Shown piece by piece: positions 8,872 to 16,920 of a stretch of 64,000 bases of DNA. Source of the stretch: DATGKG01 sp963851325 (GTDB taxonomy: Bacteria > Desulfobacterota > Binatia > Binatales > Binataceae); the NCBI GenBank assembly GCA_963851325.1, contig CAWKOR010000002.1, forward strand, positions 496,001 to 560,000. Reading direction: 5' to 3'. The position numbers and the translations under genes are program-made. Under the pieces are notes generated by a model. That model was given only the letters and a program-made list of their open reading frames with translations. It ran no database searches and was not told the origin of the DNA. The stretch's first letter is position 1, and every line of letters starts with the position of its first letter.

Positions 8872-9870
8872 ATGAATCAGGACTTCACGATTTGTGTCGG
8901 AACCGTTGGCGCCGGTGTGTGGTTCTCCCCCGATGGCGGTGAGCATTGGCGGCGCAGCCGGATGAACCTGCCCTTCGAGGCGGAGCCCGGCGAAATCCAG
9001 ATTCGTGCGCTGGCGGTCTCCCCTCACAATTCGCATCACCTGCTGGCGGGCTCCGAGGCCGGCCTCTACTTCAGCGAAGACAACGGCGCGAAGTGGGACC
9101 TGATCGAGTCGCCCTCCGGCAACCGCCAGATCTGGTCGGTCGCGTTTCATCCGGGCGAGCCCGATACGATTTTCTTCGGCACCAAGCATCCCGCGGTCTA
9201 CCGCTCCAAGGATCGCGGCAAGACCTGGGAGCAGCTCCACATCCCGATGGCGGAGCGATGCCTCGCCGGTGCGCCCAAAGTCACCAACATCATCGTCGAT
9301 CCGCGCGACAAGAAAACCATCTGGGTCGGCGTCGAGATCGATGGAGTTTATTGCTCGCGCGACGATGGCAAAACCTGGACCCATCGCAAGATGGGCGACA
9401 AGGAACTCAACTGCGACGTACACGGCGTCGCGCTCACCAACGGCGCGCATCCGAAGCTGCTGGTGACGACCCCTGACGGCATCTGGAGCAGCACCGACGA
9501 CGGCGAGAGCTTCGAGCTGCACGGCTTCCCGCGCTTCGCCGAGCGGGACGCGATTTCGTATTGTCGCGGCGTCGCGGTGAAGCCCGATGACCCGGACACC
9601 ATCTTCGTGGGCAATGGCGATTTCATTCCGGGCAAGCGCGGCGCGATTCAGCGCACCCGCGACGGCGGCAAAACCTGGGAGAAATGCGCGTTGCCGGTCG
9701 AGCCCAACTCGACGGTGTACTGGTTCGGCACCCATCCGTCGAATCCCAACATCATCGTGGCTAACAGCCTGCATGGCTATGTCTATGTCTCGACCGACGC
9801 GGGCGACACGTGGACCAAGGTGCGGCGCGAGTTCGGCGAGATTCGCGCGATGGCCTGGATGCCCAACTAG
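8872..9870 (+). CDS. BNR/Asp-box repeat protein, seven-bladed propeller
   Basis: The 332-residue protein is built of seven Asp-box repeats (S/T-x-D-x-G-x-x-W/F): SPDGGEHW, SEDNGAKW, SKDRGKTW, SRDDGKTW, STDDGESF, TRDGGKTW and STDAGDTW. This count fits one complete seven-bladed beta-propeller like the sortilin/exo-sialidase fold. No signal peptide is visible, so it is probably cytoplasmic. Similar stand-alone propellers are often called glycosyl hydrolase-like without proven activity. I chose the ATG at 8872 (GAGG about 9 bases upstream) over the GTG at 8863. Function unknown. Confidence 0.82.
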   Translation: MNQDFTICVGTVGAGVWFSPDGGEHWRRSRMNLPFEAEPGEIQIRALAVSPHNSHHLLAGSEAGLYFSEDNGAKWDLIESPSGNRQIWSVAFHPGEPDTIFFGTKHPAVYRSKDRGKTWEQLHIPMAERCLAGAPKVTNIIVDPRDKKTIWVGVEIDGVYCSRDDGKTWTHRKMGDKELNCDVHGVALTNGAHPKLLVTTPDGIWSSTDDGESFELHGFPRFAERDAISYCRGVAVKPDDPDTIFVGNGDFIPGKRGAIQRTRDGGKTWEKCALPVEPNSTVYWFGTHPSNPNIIVANSLHGYVYVSTDAGDTWTKVRREFGEIRAMAWMPN

Positions 9871-10311
9871 CCTGATTCGTACCCGGAAGGATTCTATTCC
9901 GCGCAGGCGCCATTGGATTGCCGTCCACGCCGGAATTGCGGCGATTTGTCTGCTCCGGGCGGAGCCTCGGCGTGACAGTCCGGCGGATGCGTCGGGCGGT
10001 CTCAGCATTGCTCCTATCACCAGACTGCTCCGCTCTGGCGCGTGTCAAAGTGACACACTCTCGGACACCTGTCGCATAGCCGCGAAGCCTCGTAACCGAT
10101 GCCTCGATTGTTCCTGTTCCCATTGATTCACCATTAACTAGCAGTCACACGCATCTTTTCCGCGGGTCTCCATCGATCACTGTGCCGTGAGCGGCATGAT
10201 CTGTGCACCAACAGATTGCCGGCCCTATCCGTCCGAAAGGAGGATGCGAGCGACCACGCTCGATTAACTGCCAGCATCCCGCACCGTGATTAGTGCGCAT
10301 GGAAGTCATCG
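9871..10311. other. Gene-free leader region upstream of cheA
   Basis: These 441 bp precede the chemotaxis operon. They contain the perfect palindrome GTGTCA-AAG-TGACAC at 10042-10056, a TGCCG/CGGCA mini-hairpin near 10183, and a strong AAAGGAGG (10236-10243) abutting a seven-codon open frame at 10244-10267. The promoter of the che operon is expected here, but I could not assign a sigma factor motif. Confidence 0.5.
10042..10056. promoter_or_regulatory. Perfect palindrome GTGTCA-N3-TGACAC, possible operator
   Basis: A perfect 6+6 inverted repeat with a 3-base spacer lies about 255 bp upstream of cheA and 170 bp after the BNR gene. Its size and symmetry are those of a dimeric repressor or activator site (TGTCA/TGACA half-sites occur with several regulator families). 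No regulator can be named. Confidence 0.35.
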
Positions 10312-13092
10312 ATGGACGAAGTCGTAAAAGAGTTTCTCATTGAGAGTCACGAGAACCTGAATCAGCTCGACCATGACCTGATCGAGCTGGAAAAGGATCC
10401 CCATTCCAAAGAGCTGCTCGGCAGCGTTTTTCGCACCATTCACTCGATAAAAGGCGTGTCCGGTTTTCTCGATTTCCCGCGCCTGGAAGCGCTTACCCAT
10501 GCCGCCGAGGAGCTGCTCAGCAAACTTCGCGACGGCGAGCTGGTGCTCAATCAGGCCATCACGTCAGTACTGCTCGCCACCGTCGATGCGGTGCGGCAGA
10601 TGCTGACGACCATCGAGGCGGCCGGCAACGACGGCGAGCAGGATTATCCCGAGTTGATTGCCCGACTAATGGCGCTGTGCAGTCAGGAAACGGGCGACCC
10701 GCCGCCGGCCGGCGCGGATAGCATCGCTGCGCCGCCGACAGTTGAAGAGCCTCCCGCCGAAGAAGCGGAGACAGCATCGGCGCCGATCGCGAAGCCGGTT
10801 GCCGCGGCGCCGAAGAAACCCAGGCCGAGCCGCAAGCCCAAAGCATCGCAGGCCGCCCCGTCGCAGGATGCGCCTCCTGCGCATCTAGCGGCGGAACCCG
10901 AGCCGCATCCATCCGCGGCGTCACCGGTCCCCGCTGCATCCGAGCCGCGAGCGGAAGCATCCGCGCGTGAAGATGCTCCGGAAGTGGCGGCATCGGCGGC
11001 GGCGGAAAGCAGCATCCGGGTCAATGTGAACCTGCTCGACAAGGTGATGAACCTGGTCGGCGAGCTGGTGCTGGTGCGCAACCAGATTCTGCAATTTTCG
11101 ATGCGCCATCAGGAATCCGGATTCCTCAGCACCTCGCAGCGCCTCAATCTGATCACCTCGGAGCTGCAGGAAGGGATCATGAAGACCCGGATGCAGCCGA
11201 TCGGCAACATCTGGAACAAGTTCCCGCGCATCGCGCGCGATCTCGCGCTCGCATGCGGCAAGCAGGTCCGCATCGAGATGGAGGGTGAGGAAACCGAACT
11301 CGACAAGACCCTTATAGAGGCGATTCGCGATCCGCTGACGCACATCGTGCGCAACTCGATCGATCACGGCATCGAGCATCCCGCGCAACGCCTCGCTGCG
11401 GGCAAGCCGGCCGAGGGACGCCTGTTCCTGCGCGCGCTGCATGAGAGCGGCCAGGTGATTATCGAAGTGGCGGACGACGGCGCCGGCATCGACGTCGAAC
11501 ACGTGCGGGCCAAGGCGCTGGAGCGCGGCCTCATCGGATCCGATCAGGCCACGCATATGGGCGACAGCGAGACGCTCAAGCTGCTGTTTCTGCCGGGCTT
11601 TTCGACCGCCGAGAAGATCACCAACATTTCCGGGCGCGGGGTCGGGATGGATGTGGTCAAGACCAATATCGAAAGGATCGGCGGCACCGTCGATCTGCAG
11701 AGCACCTACGGGCAGGGGACCCGCTTGCGGATCAAAATTCCGCTGACCCTGGCAATCATTCCGGCCTTGATCGTGACTTGCGCCGGCGATCGCTATGCCA
11801 TTCCGCAAATCAGCCTGATCGAACTGGTCCGGCTCGAAGCGGCGGAGCGCGCCAGCAAGATCGAGCTGATTCATGGCGCACCGGTCTATCGTCTGCGCGG
11901 CAACCTGCTGCCATTGGTCTATCTGCATGAGGTGCTGAAGGTTTCACCGCTGCCAGCCGCCGGCGAGACCGCTTCCGCCGGCGCCGCGCATATCGTCGTC
12001 CTGCAAGTAGGCGATCAGCAATTCGGCCTGGTGGTCGACCAGGTCAGTGATACCGAAGAGATCGTCGTCAAGCCGCTCGGCAAGCAGTTCAAAGGACTGT
12101 CCGCATTTGCCGGCGCCACCATTATGGGAGATGGCCGCGTGGCATTAATCGTGGACGTGCCGGGTGCCGCGCAGTTGTCGGGAGTGCTGACCTTCCATGA
12201 CAACGCGCGCGCCGGAAAGCAGGACTCCGTCAGTCATGCGCAAAGCAAGAATCAGCGCCTGCTGCTATGTCGCGCGGGAAGCTCCGAGCGTATCGCGGTG
12301 CCGCTGGCGCTGGTTTCCCGCCTCGAGGAATTCACCCAGGCCCAAATCGAGCATGCCGCGGGATGCCGCGTGGTCCGCTATCGGGAGCAGATTCTGCCGC
12401 TGGTGGATTTGGGATCGTTGCTCGGAAGTGGTTCCAGCGCCGAGGATCGCGATCCGCTGCCGGTGGTGGTGTTCGACGACGGCCGCCATCGCGTCGGGGT
12501 GGTGGTCGATCAGATTATCGACATCGTCGAGGAAGAAACCCACGCCACCCAGCTCAGCACCCGGGCGGGCCTGCTCGGTTCCGCGCTGGTCAGCGACAAG
12601 GCCACCGATTTCCTGGATCTGCGTGCGGTCTTCGAATCCGCCCGCCAGAGCTGGTACGACGCCGAGTCAACCGTCGCGGCCGCCAACAGCTCGATCCTGC
12701 TGATCGATCAATCGGGTTTCTCGCGCGGCCTGGTGCGCAGCTACCTCGAGATGGCGGGGCACAGCGTGGTCGAGGCGAACTGCGCCGAGGAAGCGCTGGA
12801 GAAACTGGAGAGCAATCACTTCGACCTCGCCATCGTGTCGGCCAATCTGCCCGGCAATGGCGTGGTCCTCGAACAGATCCGCAAGAAAACCAACGAAGCT
12901 CATATTCCGGTGATGGGGCTGGCCGACGATCGCGGCGAGACCTCCGAAGGCGCGGGCGACCGCTACGATTCCTATCACTTCAAATCTGAACGCCAGGCCA
13001 TCCTCGATGCAGTCTCCAGGCTGACCAACAGTCACGCGCGCGACGGTGACCATCTCGCCGGCCCGATCGCCGATGGCCAACACCTCAACTAA
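10312..13092 (+). CDS. cheA: Chemotaxis histidine kinase CheA with second CheW domain and C-terminal pseudo-receiver
   Basis: This 926-residue kinase passes phosphate from receptor arrays to CheY and CheB. Visible domains: HPt at 1-105 with His44 in RTIHSIKG; a Pro/Ala-rich linker at about 125-225; dimerisation P3 from about 229 (LLDKVMNLVGELVL); ATPase P4 with NSIDHGIEHP, DDGAGID and GRGVGMDVV; CheW-like P5 at about 478-625; a second CheW-like domain at about 644-777 (LPLVDLGSLL); and a receiver fold at about 792-907. In the last domain the phospho-Asp position is Ser843 (IVSANLPGNG) and the conserved Thr is Ala, so it is predicted not to accept phosphate. GGAAG lies 6 bases before the ATG. 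Confidence 0.95.
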   Translation: MDEVVKEFLIESHENLNQLDHDLIELEKDPHSKELLGSVFRTIHSIKGVSGFLDFPRLEALTHAAEELLSKLRDGELVLNQAITSVLLATVDAVRQMLTTIEAAGNDGEQDYPELIARLMALCSQETGDPPPAGADSIAAPPTVEEPPAEEAETASAPIAKPVAAAPKKPRPSRKPKASQAAPSQDAPPAHLAAEPEPHPSAASPVPAASEPRAEASAREDAPEVAASAAAESSIRVNVNLLDKVMNLVGELVLVRNQILQFSMRHQESGFLSTSQRLNLITSELQEGIMKTRMQPIGNIWNKFPRIARDLALACGKQVRIEMEGEETELDKTLIEAIRDPLTHIVRNSIDHGIEHPAQRLAAGKPAEGRLFLRALHESGQVIIEVADDGAGIDVEHVRAKALERGLIGSDQATHMGDSETLKLLFLPGFSTAEKITNISGRGVGMDVVKTNIERIGGTVDLQSTYGQGTRLRIKIPLTLAIIPALIVTCAGDRYAIPQISLIELVRLEAAERASKIELIHGAPVYRLRGNLLPLVYLHEVLKVSPLPAAGETASAGAAHIVVLQVGDQQFGLVVDQVSDTEEIVVKPLGKQFKGLSAFAGATIMGDGRVALIVDVPGAAQLSGVLTFHDNARAGKQDSVSHAQSKNQRLLLCRAGSSERIAVPLALVSRLEEFTQAQIEHAAGCRVVRYREQILPLVDLGSLLGSGSSAEDRDPLPVVVFDDGRHRVGVVVDQIIDIVEEETHATQLSTRAGLLGSALVSDKATDFLDLRAVFESARQSWYDAESTVAAANSSILLIDQSGFSRGLVRSYLEMAGHSVVEANCAEEALEKLESNHFDLAIVSANLPGNGVVLEQIRKKTNEAHIPVMGLADDRGETSEGAGDRYDSYHFKSERQAILDAVSRLTNSHARDGDHLAGPIADGQHLN

Positions 13093-13108
13093 CCAGCAGG
13101 AGAGCCGA

Positions 13109-13585
13109 TTGAATACGCAACCCAACTCCCTCGAGGACGAAGCAACCAGGATTGGCACCGGGGGCCGCTTCACCACCTTTTATGTCGGCGGAATGCTGTT
13201 CGGCGTGGACGTGATGAATGTCCAGGAAGTCCTGCGCGCACAGGCCAGCACCCGGGTGCCGCTGGCGCCTGAGGTAGTCAGCGGACTCATCAACCTGCGC
13301 GGCCAAATCGTCACCTCGATCGATATGCGCCGGCGTCTGAATCTGCCGCTGCGCGCGCCCGAGTCGATTCCGATGAATATCGTGGTGCGGTCCGGCGACG
13401 AAGCGGTCAACTTGCTGGTCGATGAGATCGGCGACGTGCTGCAGGTCGACGCGTCGCGCTTCGAGCGCAAGATCCACAACATCGACCCTGCGGTGCGCGA
13501 TCTGATCGTAGGCGTCTACAAGCTCGACGATCGGCTGCTGCTGGTGCTCGACACTTACAAGACGGTGGCAATCACGCCTGACTAA
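13109..13585 (+). CDS. cheW: CheW coupling protein
   Basis: CheW links chemoreceptors to CheA. The protein (158 residues from this start) has the family core: FYVGGMLFGVDVMNVQEVL, LAPEVVSGLINLRGQIVTSIDMRRRL and VNLLVDEIGDVLQV. I chose the TTG at 13109 because AGGAG ends 6 bases upstream; earlier in-frame starts (13046, 13073) would overlap cheA and lack such a site. It follows cheA directly and precedes three receptors, the expected context. Cytoplasmic, no membrane segment. Confidence 0.92.
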   Translation: MNTQPNSLEDEATRIGTGGRFTTFYVGGMLFGVDVMNVQEVLRAQASTRVPLAPEVVSGLINLRGQIVTSIDMRRRLNLPLRAPESIPMNIVVRSGDEAVNLLVDEIGDVLQVDASRFERKIHNIDPAVRDLIVGVYKLDDRLLLVLDTYKTVAITPD

Positions 13586-13657
13586 CCAAATTCGCGATGA
13601 CCATCTCCTCGGACCGGCCGTCAGCAGCGGCGAACCTCGATTGGTGACAATTATTCT

Positions 13658-15154
13658 ATGAACGATACACAAGTCGCAGTTGTCAGACCTTCCGGCAATG
13701 CCGGCATCGCCAGGAATCGCAGCTCGTCGCCGCCCGCCAATGCCGCCCAGCATGGGGCCGGCAAACTCGGCGGCAAGCAGCGCCTGAGCGACAAACTGGG
13801 AGTCGATGAACAAAGCCTGGCCCGGCGCAGGGAGTTCATTCGGCTGGGCGCGGCCGAGCGCGACCTGCTGATCAGCCTGATCCCGTGGTCGGCGCAGGTG
13901 GCGGCGCGTCTGGTGAAGGAATTCTACGATTGGCAGTTCGCCTTTGCGCCGACCCGAACCTTTTTCGAGCAGTACGCCGCCGCGCATCACAAGTCGCTGG
14001 AAGCTTTACGGCATGCGCTGGAAGGCAGCCAGAACATCTACTACCGCGGCATCTTCGAGGGGGCGCGCGACACCTGGAGCGGGGACTATTTCGAGCAGCG
14101 TCTCCATGTCGGATGGCTGCACGATCAAATCAACCTGCCGTTTAAATGGTACATCGGTTCCTATAGCGAGCTGCAGCGCCTGACCCACATCTACCTCGCC
14201 AAATCCTTCTACGCCAAAAAAACCGCGGCCGCCGAACAAGCCATCTTCAAGGTCTTCAATTATGACATGCAGGCGGTCGGCGATTCCTTTCTGCTGAGCG
14301 TGCTCGCTTCCATCGGCCTGGACGTCGAATCCATCGAGCGGCATCCGGGGAGCGATCGCACCGAATACTTTGCCCAGGTCAAACAGGCTACCGCGGTCAT
14401 GATGCGGCAGGCCGAAGCGCTGGCCGACATGCGTCTGACCGACCCGGTGTTCGAGGCCCGCGGGCGCAAGGTCGCGGGCAATGCCTTCGAGCGGGTCAGG
14501 CTCCGCCTGTCGCGGCTGCTGGAGGCGACCGGCTCGATGGTGGGGCGGCTCTCCAGCTCCTCGCAGGACGTGCAGGCCTCGACCGAGCAGATGACCGCAA
14601 GCATCAGCGAGATCGCGCGCAATGCCACCGAATCGTCGCGGGTGGCGAGTTCCGCGGTCGCGCTCGCCAGTTCCACCAACACCGTGGTGAGTTCGCTGGG
14701 CGAGTCGAGCGCGAAGATCGGCCAGGTCCTCAAGGTGATCACCACCATCGCGCGCCAGACCAACCTGCTGGCGCTCAACGCCACCATCGAAGCGGCCCGC
14801 GCGGGAACCGCGGGGAAGGGATTTGCGGTGGTGGCCAATGAGGTCAAGGAACTGGCCAAGGAAACCGCCACCGCGACCGAGGACATCGGACGCCGGATCG
14901 AAGCCATCCAGAACGACGCGACCAATGCGGTCGAAGCCATCGGCAAGATTCGCACCGTCATCGATCAGATCAATGACATCTCCAACACCATCGCGGGCGC
15001 GGTCGAGGAGCAGACCGCGACCACCAATGAAATCGCGCGCAGCATGACCGATTCGGCGCGCGTCAGCACCGAAGTCGTCGCCACCATTTCCGCGGTCCTG
15101 GAAGGGAACCCAGACCCGGGGCGAAACGCCAACCATGAGAGCAACCAGCCGTAA
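13658..15154 (+). CDS. Soluble globin-coupled aerotaxis transducer (HemAT-like)
   Basis: A 498-residue chemoreceptor without membrane spans. Residues about 55-225 match the globin-coupled sensor (protoglobin) domain: KEFYDWQF with a possible distal Tyr90, and RLHVGWLHDQINLPFKWYIGSY, where His155 is the expected proximal heme ligand. Residues about 280-490 are a methyl-accepting signalling domain with the tip region QTNLLALNATIEAARAG and FAVVANEVKELAKE. By homology to HemAT it should bind O2 through heme and steer aerotaxis via CheW/CheA. The first 45 residues are low-complexity. It lies between cheW and two transmembrane receptors, in the same orientation. Confidence 0.9.
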   Translation: MNDTQVAVVRPSGNAGIARNRSSSPPANAAQHGAGKLGGKQRLSDKLGVDEQSLARRREFIRLGAAERDLLISLIPWSAQVAARLVKEFYDWQFAFAPTRTFFEQYAAAHHKSLEALRHALEGSQNIYYRGIFEGARDTWSGDYFEQRLHVGWLHDQINLPFKWYIGSYSELQRLTHIYLAKSFYAKKTAAAEQAIFKVFNYDMQAVGDSFLLSVLASIGLDVESIERHPGSDRTEYFAQVKQATAVMMRQAEALADMRLTDPVFEARGRKVAGNAFERVRLRLSRLLEATGSMVGRLSSSSQDVQASTEQMTASISEIARNATESSRVASSAVALASSTNTVVSSLGESSAKIGQVLKVITTIARQTNLLALNATIEAARAGTAGKGFAVVANEVKELAKETATATEDIGRRIEAIQNDATNAVEAIGKIRTVIDQINDISNTIAGAVEEQTATTNEIARSMTDSARVSTEVVATISAVLEGNPDPGRNANHESNQP

Positions 15155-15187
15155 CATAGGTGAATTCAAAACTGGACGGAGATCACG

Positions 15188-16867
15188 GTGAATCTTAAGA
15201 CCTTATCGCTAAAAGCCAAACTGACAATTCTGGCCGGCCTGTTCGTGGTTGGAATGATCAGTTTCGCGTGGGTCGCATTCGCAGCGCTCGGAGAAGTCGC
15301 GATCGGCGGAGCGCTCTATACCCAAATCCTCAACGCCAACGATGTAAGCGGCAGCTACGACACCCCGGTGGGTTCTCTGCTGGTGGCGAGGCTCAGGATC
15401 TTTCAGATGATGGCGGACATCAAAGACCAGGCCGTCTTTCATCACGACGTCGAGCAGTTCGAAGAGTCAGAGCGGCAGTATGAACAAGCTCATGAGACCT
15501 TCAGCAAGGCGCTCCCGGACGGGCAACTGAAAGACCTGATGAACAAGGCCTACGAGCCGGGGCACCAGTACTTCGAGCTTGCCGGGAAGACCTACGTGGC
15601 ACTGTTGCTTCAAGGCAAGGTCGCGGAAGCCGATGCCTCGCGTCCACCTTTGAAAGCTTTGTATCTCGAGCAGGAAGCCGCCAACCGCGCACTGACCGAG
15701 TTCAACGACAAGCATTTGGGAGATATCCAGAAGAAGGCCGGAGCCGTAGTGGCCTCGCGAACTACCACACTGATCGTTTTAGCAATCGTTGCGATTGGGC
15801 TGGTCCTGACCCTGTGTGTGGTCATCGCCAAGGGGCTCATGACCGCGTTGAAGGAGACCGTCGAAGCGCTGCATCAGATCTCGCGCGGCAACCTCAGGCA
15901 TAGGCTTAACGTGGTAGGCACCGACGAGATCGCCCAGATGGGTAACGCGCTCAATGAAACGATCGCCCACCTGTCGCAGGCGATGTCGCAGATCAACAAC
16001 GATGCCGAGGTGCTATCCAGCGCATCGGAAGAGCTATCGAGCACCAGCCAGCAGCTGGGCAATAACTCGCAGCAAACCACCAATCAGGCCGCCGCGGTTT
16101 CCGCCGCCGCCGAACAGGTCAGCCAGAACGTCCAGACCGTCTCCACCGCGACCGAAGAGATGTCGGCGTCGATCAAGGAAATCTCCAAAAATGCCAGCGA
16201 GGCCGCCGAGGTCGCCAGTTCCGCCGCACGCCTTGCCGGCTCCACCACCGCCACCATGACCAAGCTCAGCGAGAGCAGCGCAGAGATCGGAAATGTCATC
16301 AAGGTGATCACTTCGATCGCCGAGCAAACCAACCTGCTCGCGCTCAATGCGACCATAGAAGCGGCGCGCGCGGGCGAAGCGGGCAAGGGCTTCGCGGTGG
16401 TCGCCAACGAGGTCAAGGAACTCGCCAAGGAAACCGCCAAGGCCACCGAAGATATCGGCATCAAGGTGGAAGCCATCCAGAACGACGCCAAGGGCGCGGT
16501 GCAGGCGATCGAGGAAATCACCACCGTCATCGGACGCATCAACGATATCCAGAACACCATCGCCAGCGCGGTGGAAGAACAGACCGGCACCACCAACGAG
16601 ATCTCGCGCAACATCTCGGAAACCGCCAAGGGCAGCTCCGACATCGCCAGCAACATTACCGGAGTTGCACAGGCCGCCAAGGATACCCAGGGCTCGGCGA
16701 GCGCGTCGCAGCAGGCAGCCGAGGAGCTCTCGAAGCTGGCGGCCAGCCTCAGCTCGGTGGTGAATCAGTTCCAACTGGCAGACAACGGTCACAACGGGAA
16801 TGGCGCTCGAATGGTTCACTCCAGTAGCCGGCCGGAGACTAATGGCAATGGTCTTCGCGCGGGCTGA
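15188..16867 (+). CDS. Methyl-accepting chemotaxis protein 1
   Basis: A 559-residue transmembrane receptor. TM1 is at about 12-33 (AGLFVVGMISFAWVAFA), a helical periplasmic domain at about 35-194, TM2 at about 195-215 (LIVLAIVAIGLVLTLCVVIA), a HAMP domain at about 216-268 with DEIAQMGNALN, and the cytoplasmic signalling hairpin from about 275 with the tip QTNLLALNATIEAARAG. The ligand-binding part is helical, possibly a four-helix bundle; ligand unknown. No C-terminal NWETF-type tether is present. Its signalling domain is almost identical in DNA to that of the next gene. Confidence 0.93.
   Translation: MNLKTLSLKAKLTILAGLFVVGMISFAWVAFAALGEVAIGGALYTQILNANDVSGSYDTPVGSLLVARLRIFQMMADIKDQAVFHHDVEQFEESERQYEQAHETFSKALPDGQLKDLMNKAYEPGHQYFELAGKTYVALLLQGKVAEADASRPPLKALYLEQEAANRALTEFNDKHLGDIQKKAGAVVASRTTTLIVLAIVAIGLVLTLCVVIAKGLMTALKETVEALHQISRGNLRHRLNVVGTDEIAQMGNALNETIAHLSQAMSQINNDAEVLSSASEELSSTSQQLGNNSQQTTNQAAAVSAAAEQVSQNVQTVSTATEEMSASIKEISKNASEAAEVASSAARLAGSTTATMTKLSESSAEIGNVIKVITSIAEQTNLLALNATIEAARAGEAGKGFAVVANEVKELAKETAKATEDIGIKVEAIQNDAKGAVQAIEEITTVIGRINDIQNTIASAVEEQTGTTNEISRNISETAKGSSDIASNITGVAQAAKDTQGSASASQQAAEELSKLAASLSSVVNQFQLADNGHNGNGARMVHSSSRPETNGNGLRAG
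16010..16780. repeat. Direct repeat A: MCP signalling-domain DNA, first copy
   Basis: About 770 bp are nearly identical to 17746-18516 at a fixed 1736-bp offset, with no internal gap. The boundaries fall just inside the coding sequences: after HAMP on the left, before the variable tail on the right. This suggests recent duplication or gene conversion and is a potential recombination or assembly-collapse site. Confidence 0.85.
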
Positions 16868-16920
16868 CATTCGTAGAGCACCGCCAAGCGCAACACTTTT
16901 CTTTCAGAGGTAAAAGTACG

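Noticed and set aside
8764..10020. Long - strand open frame opposite the BNR gene
   Set aside because: Antisense shadow; the + strand frame shows seven Asp-box repeats.
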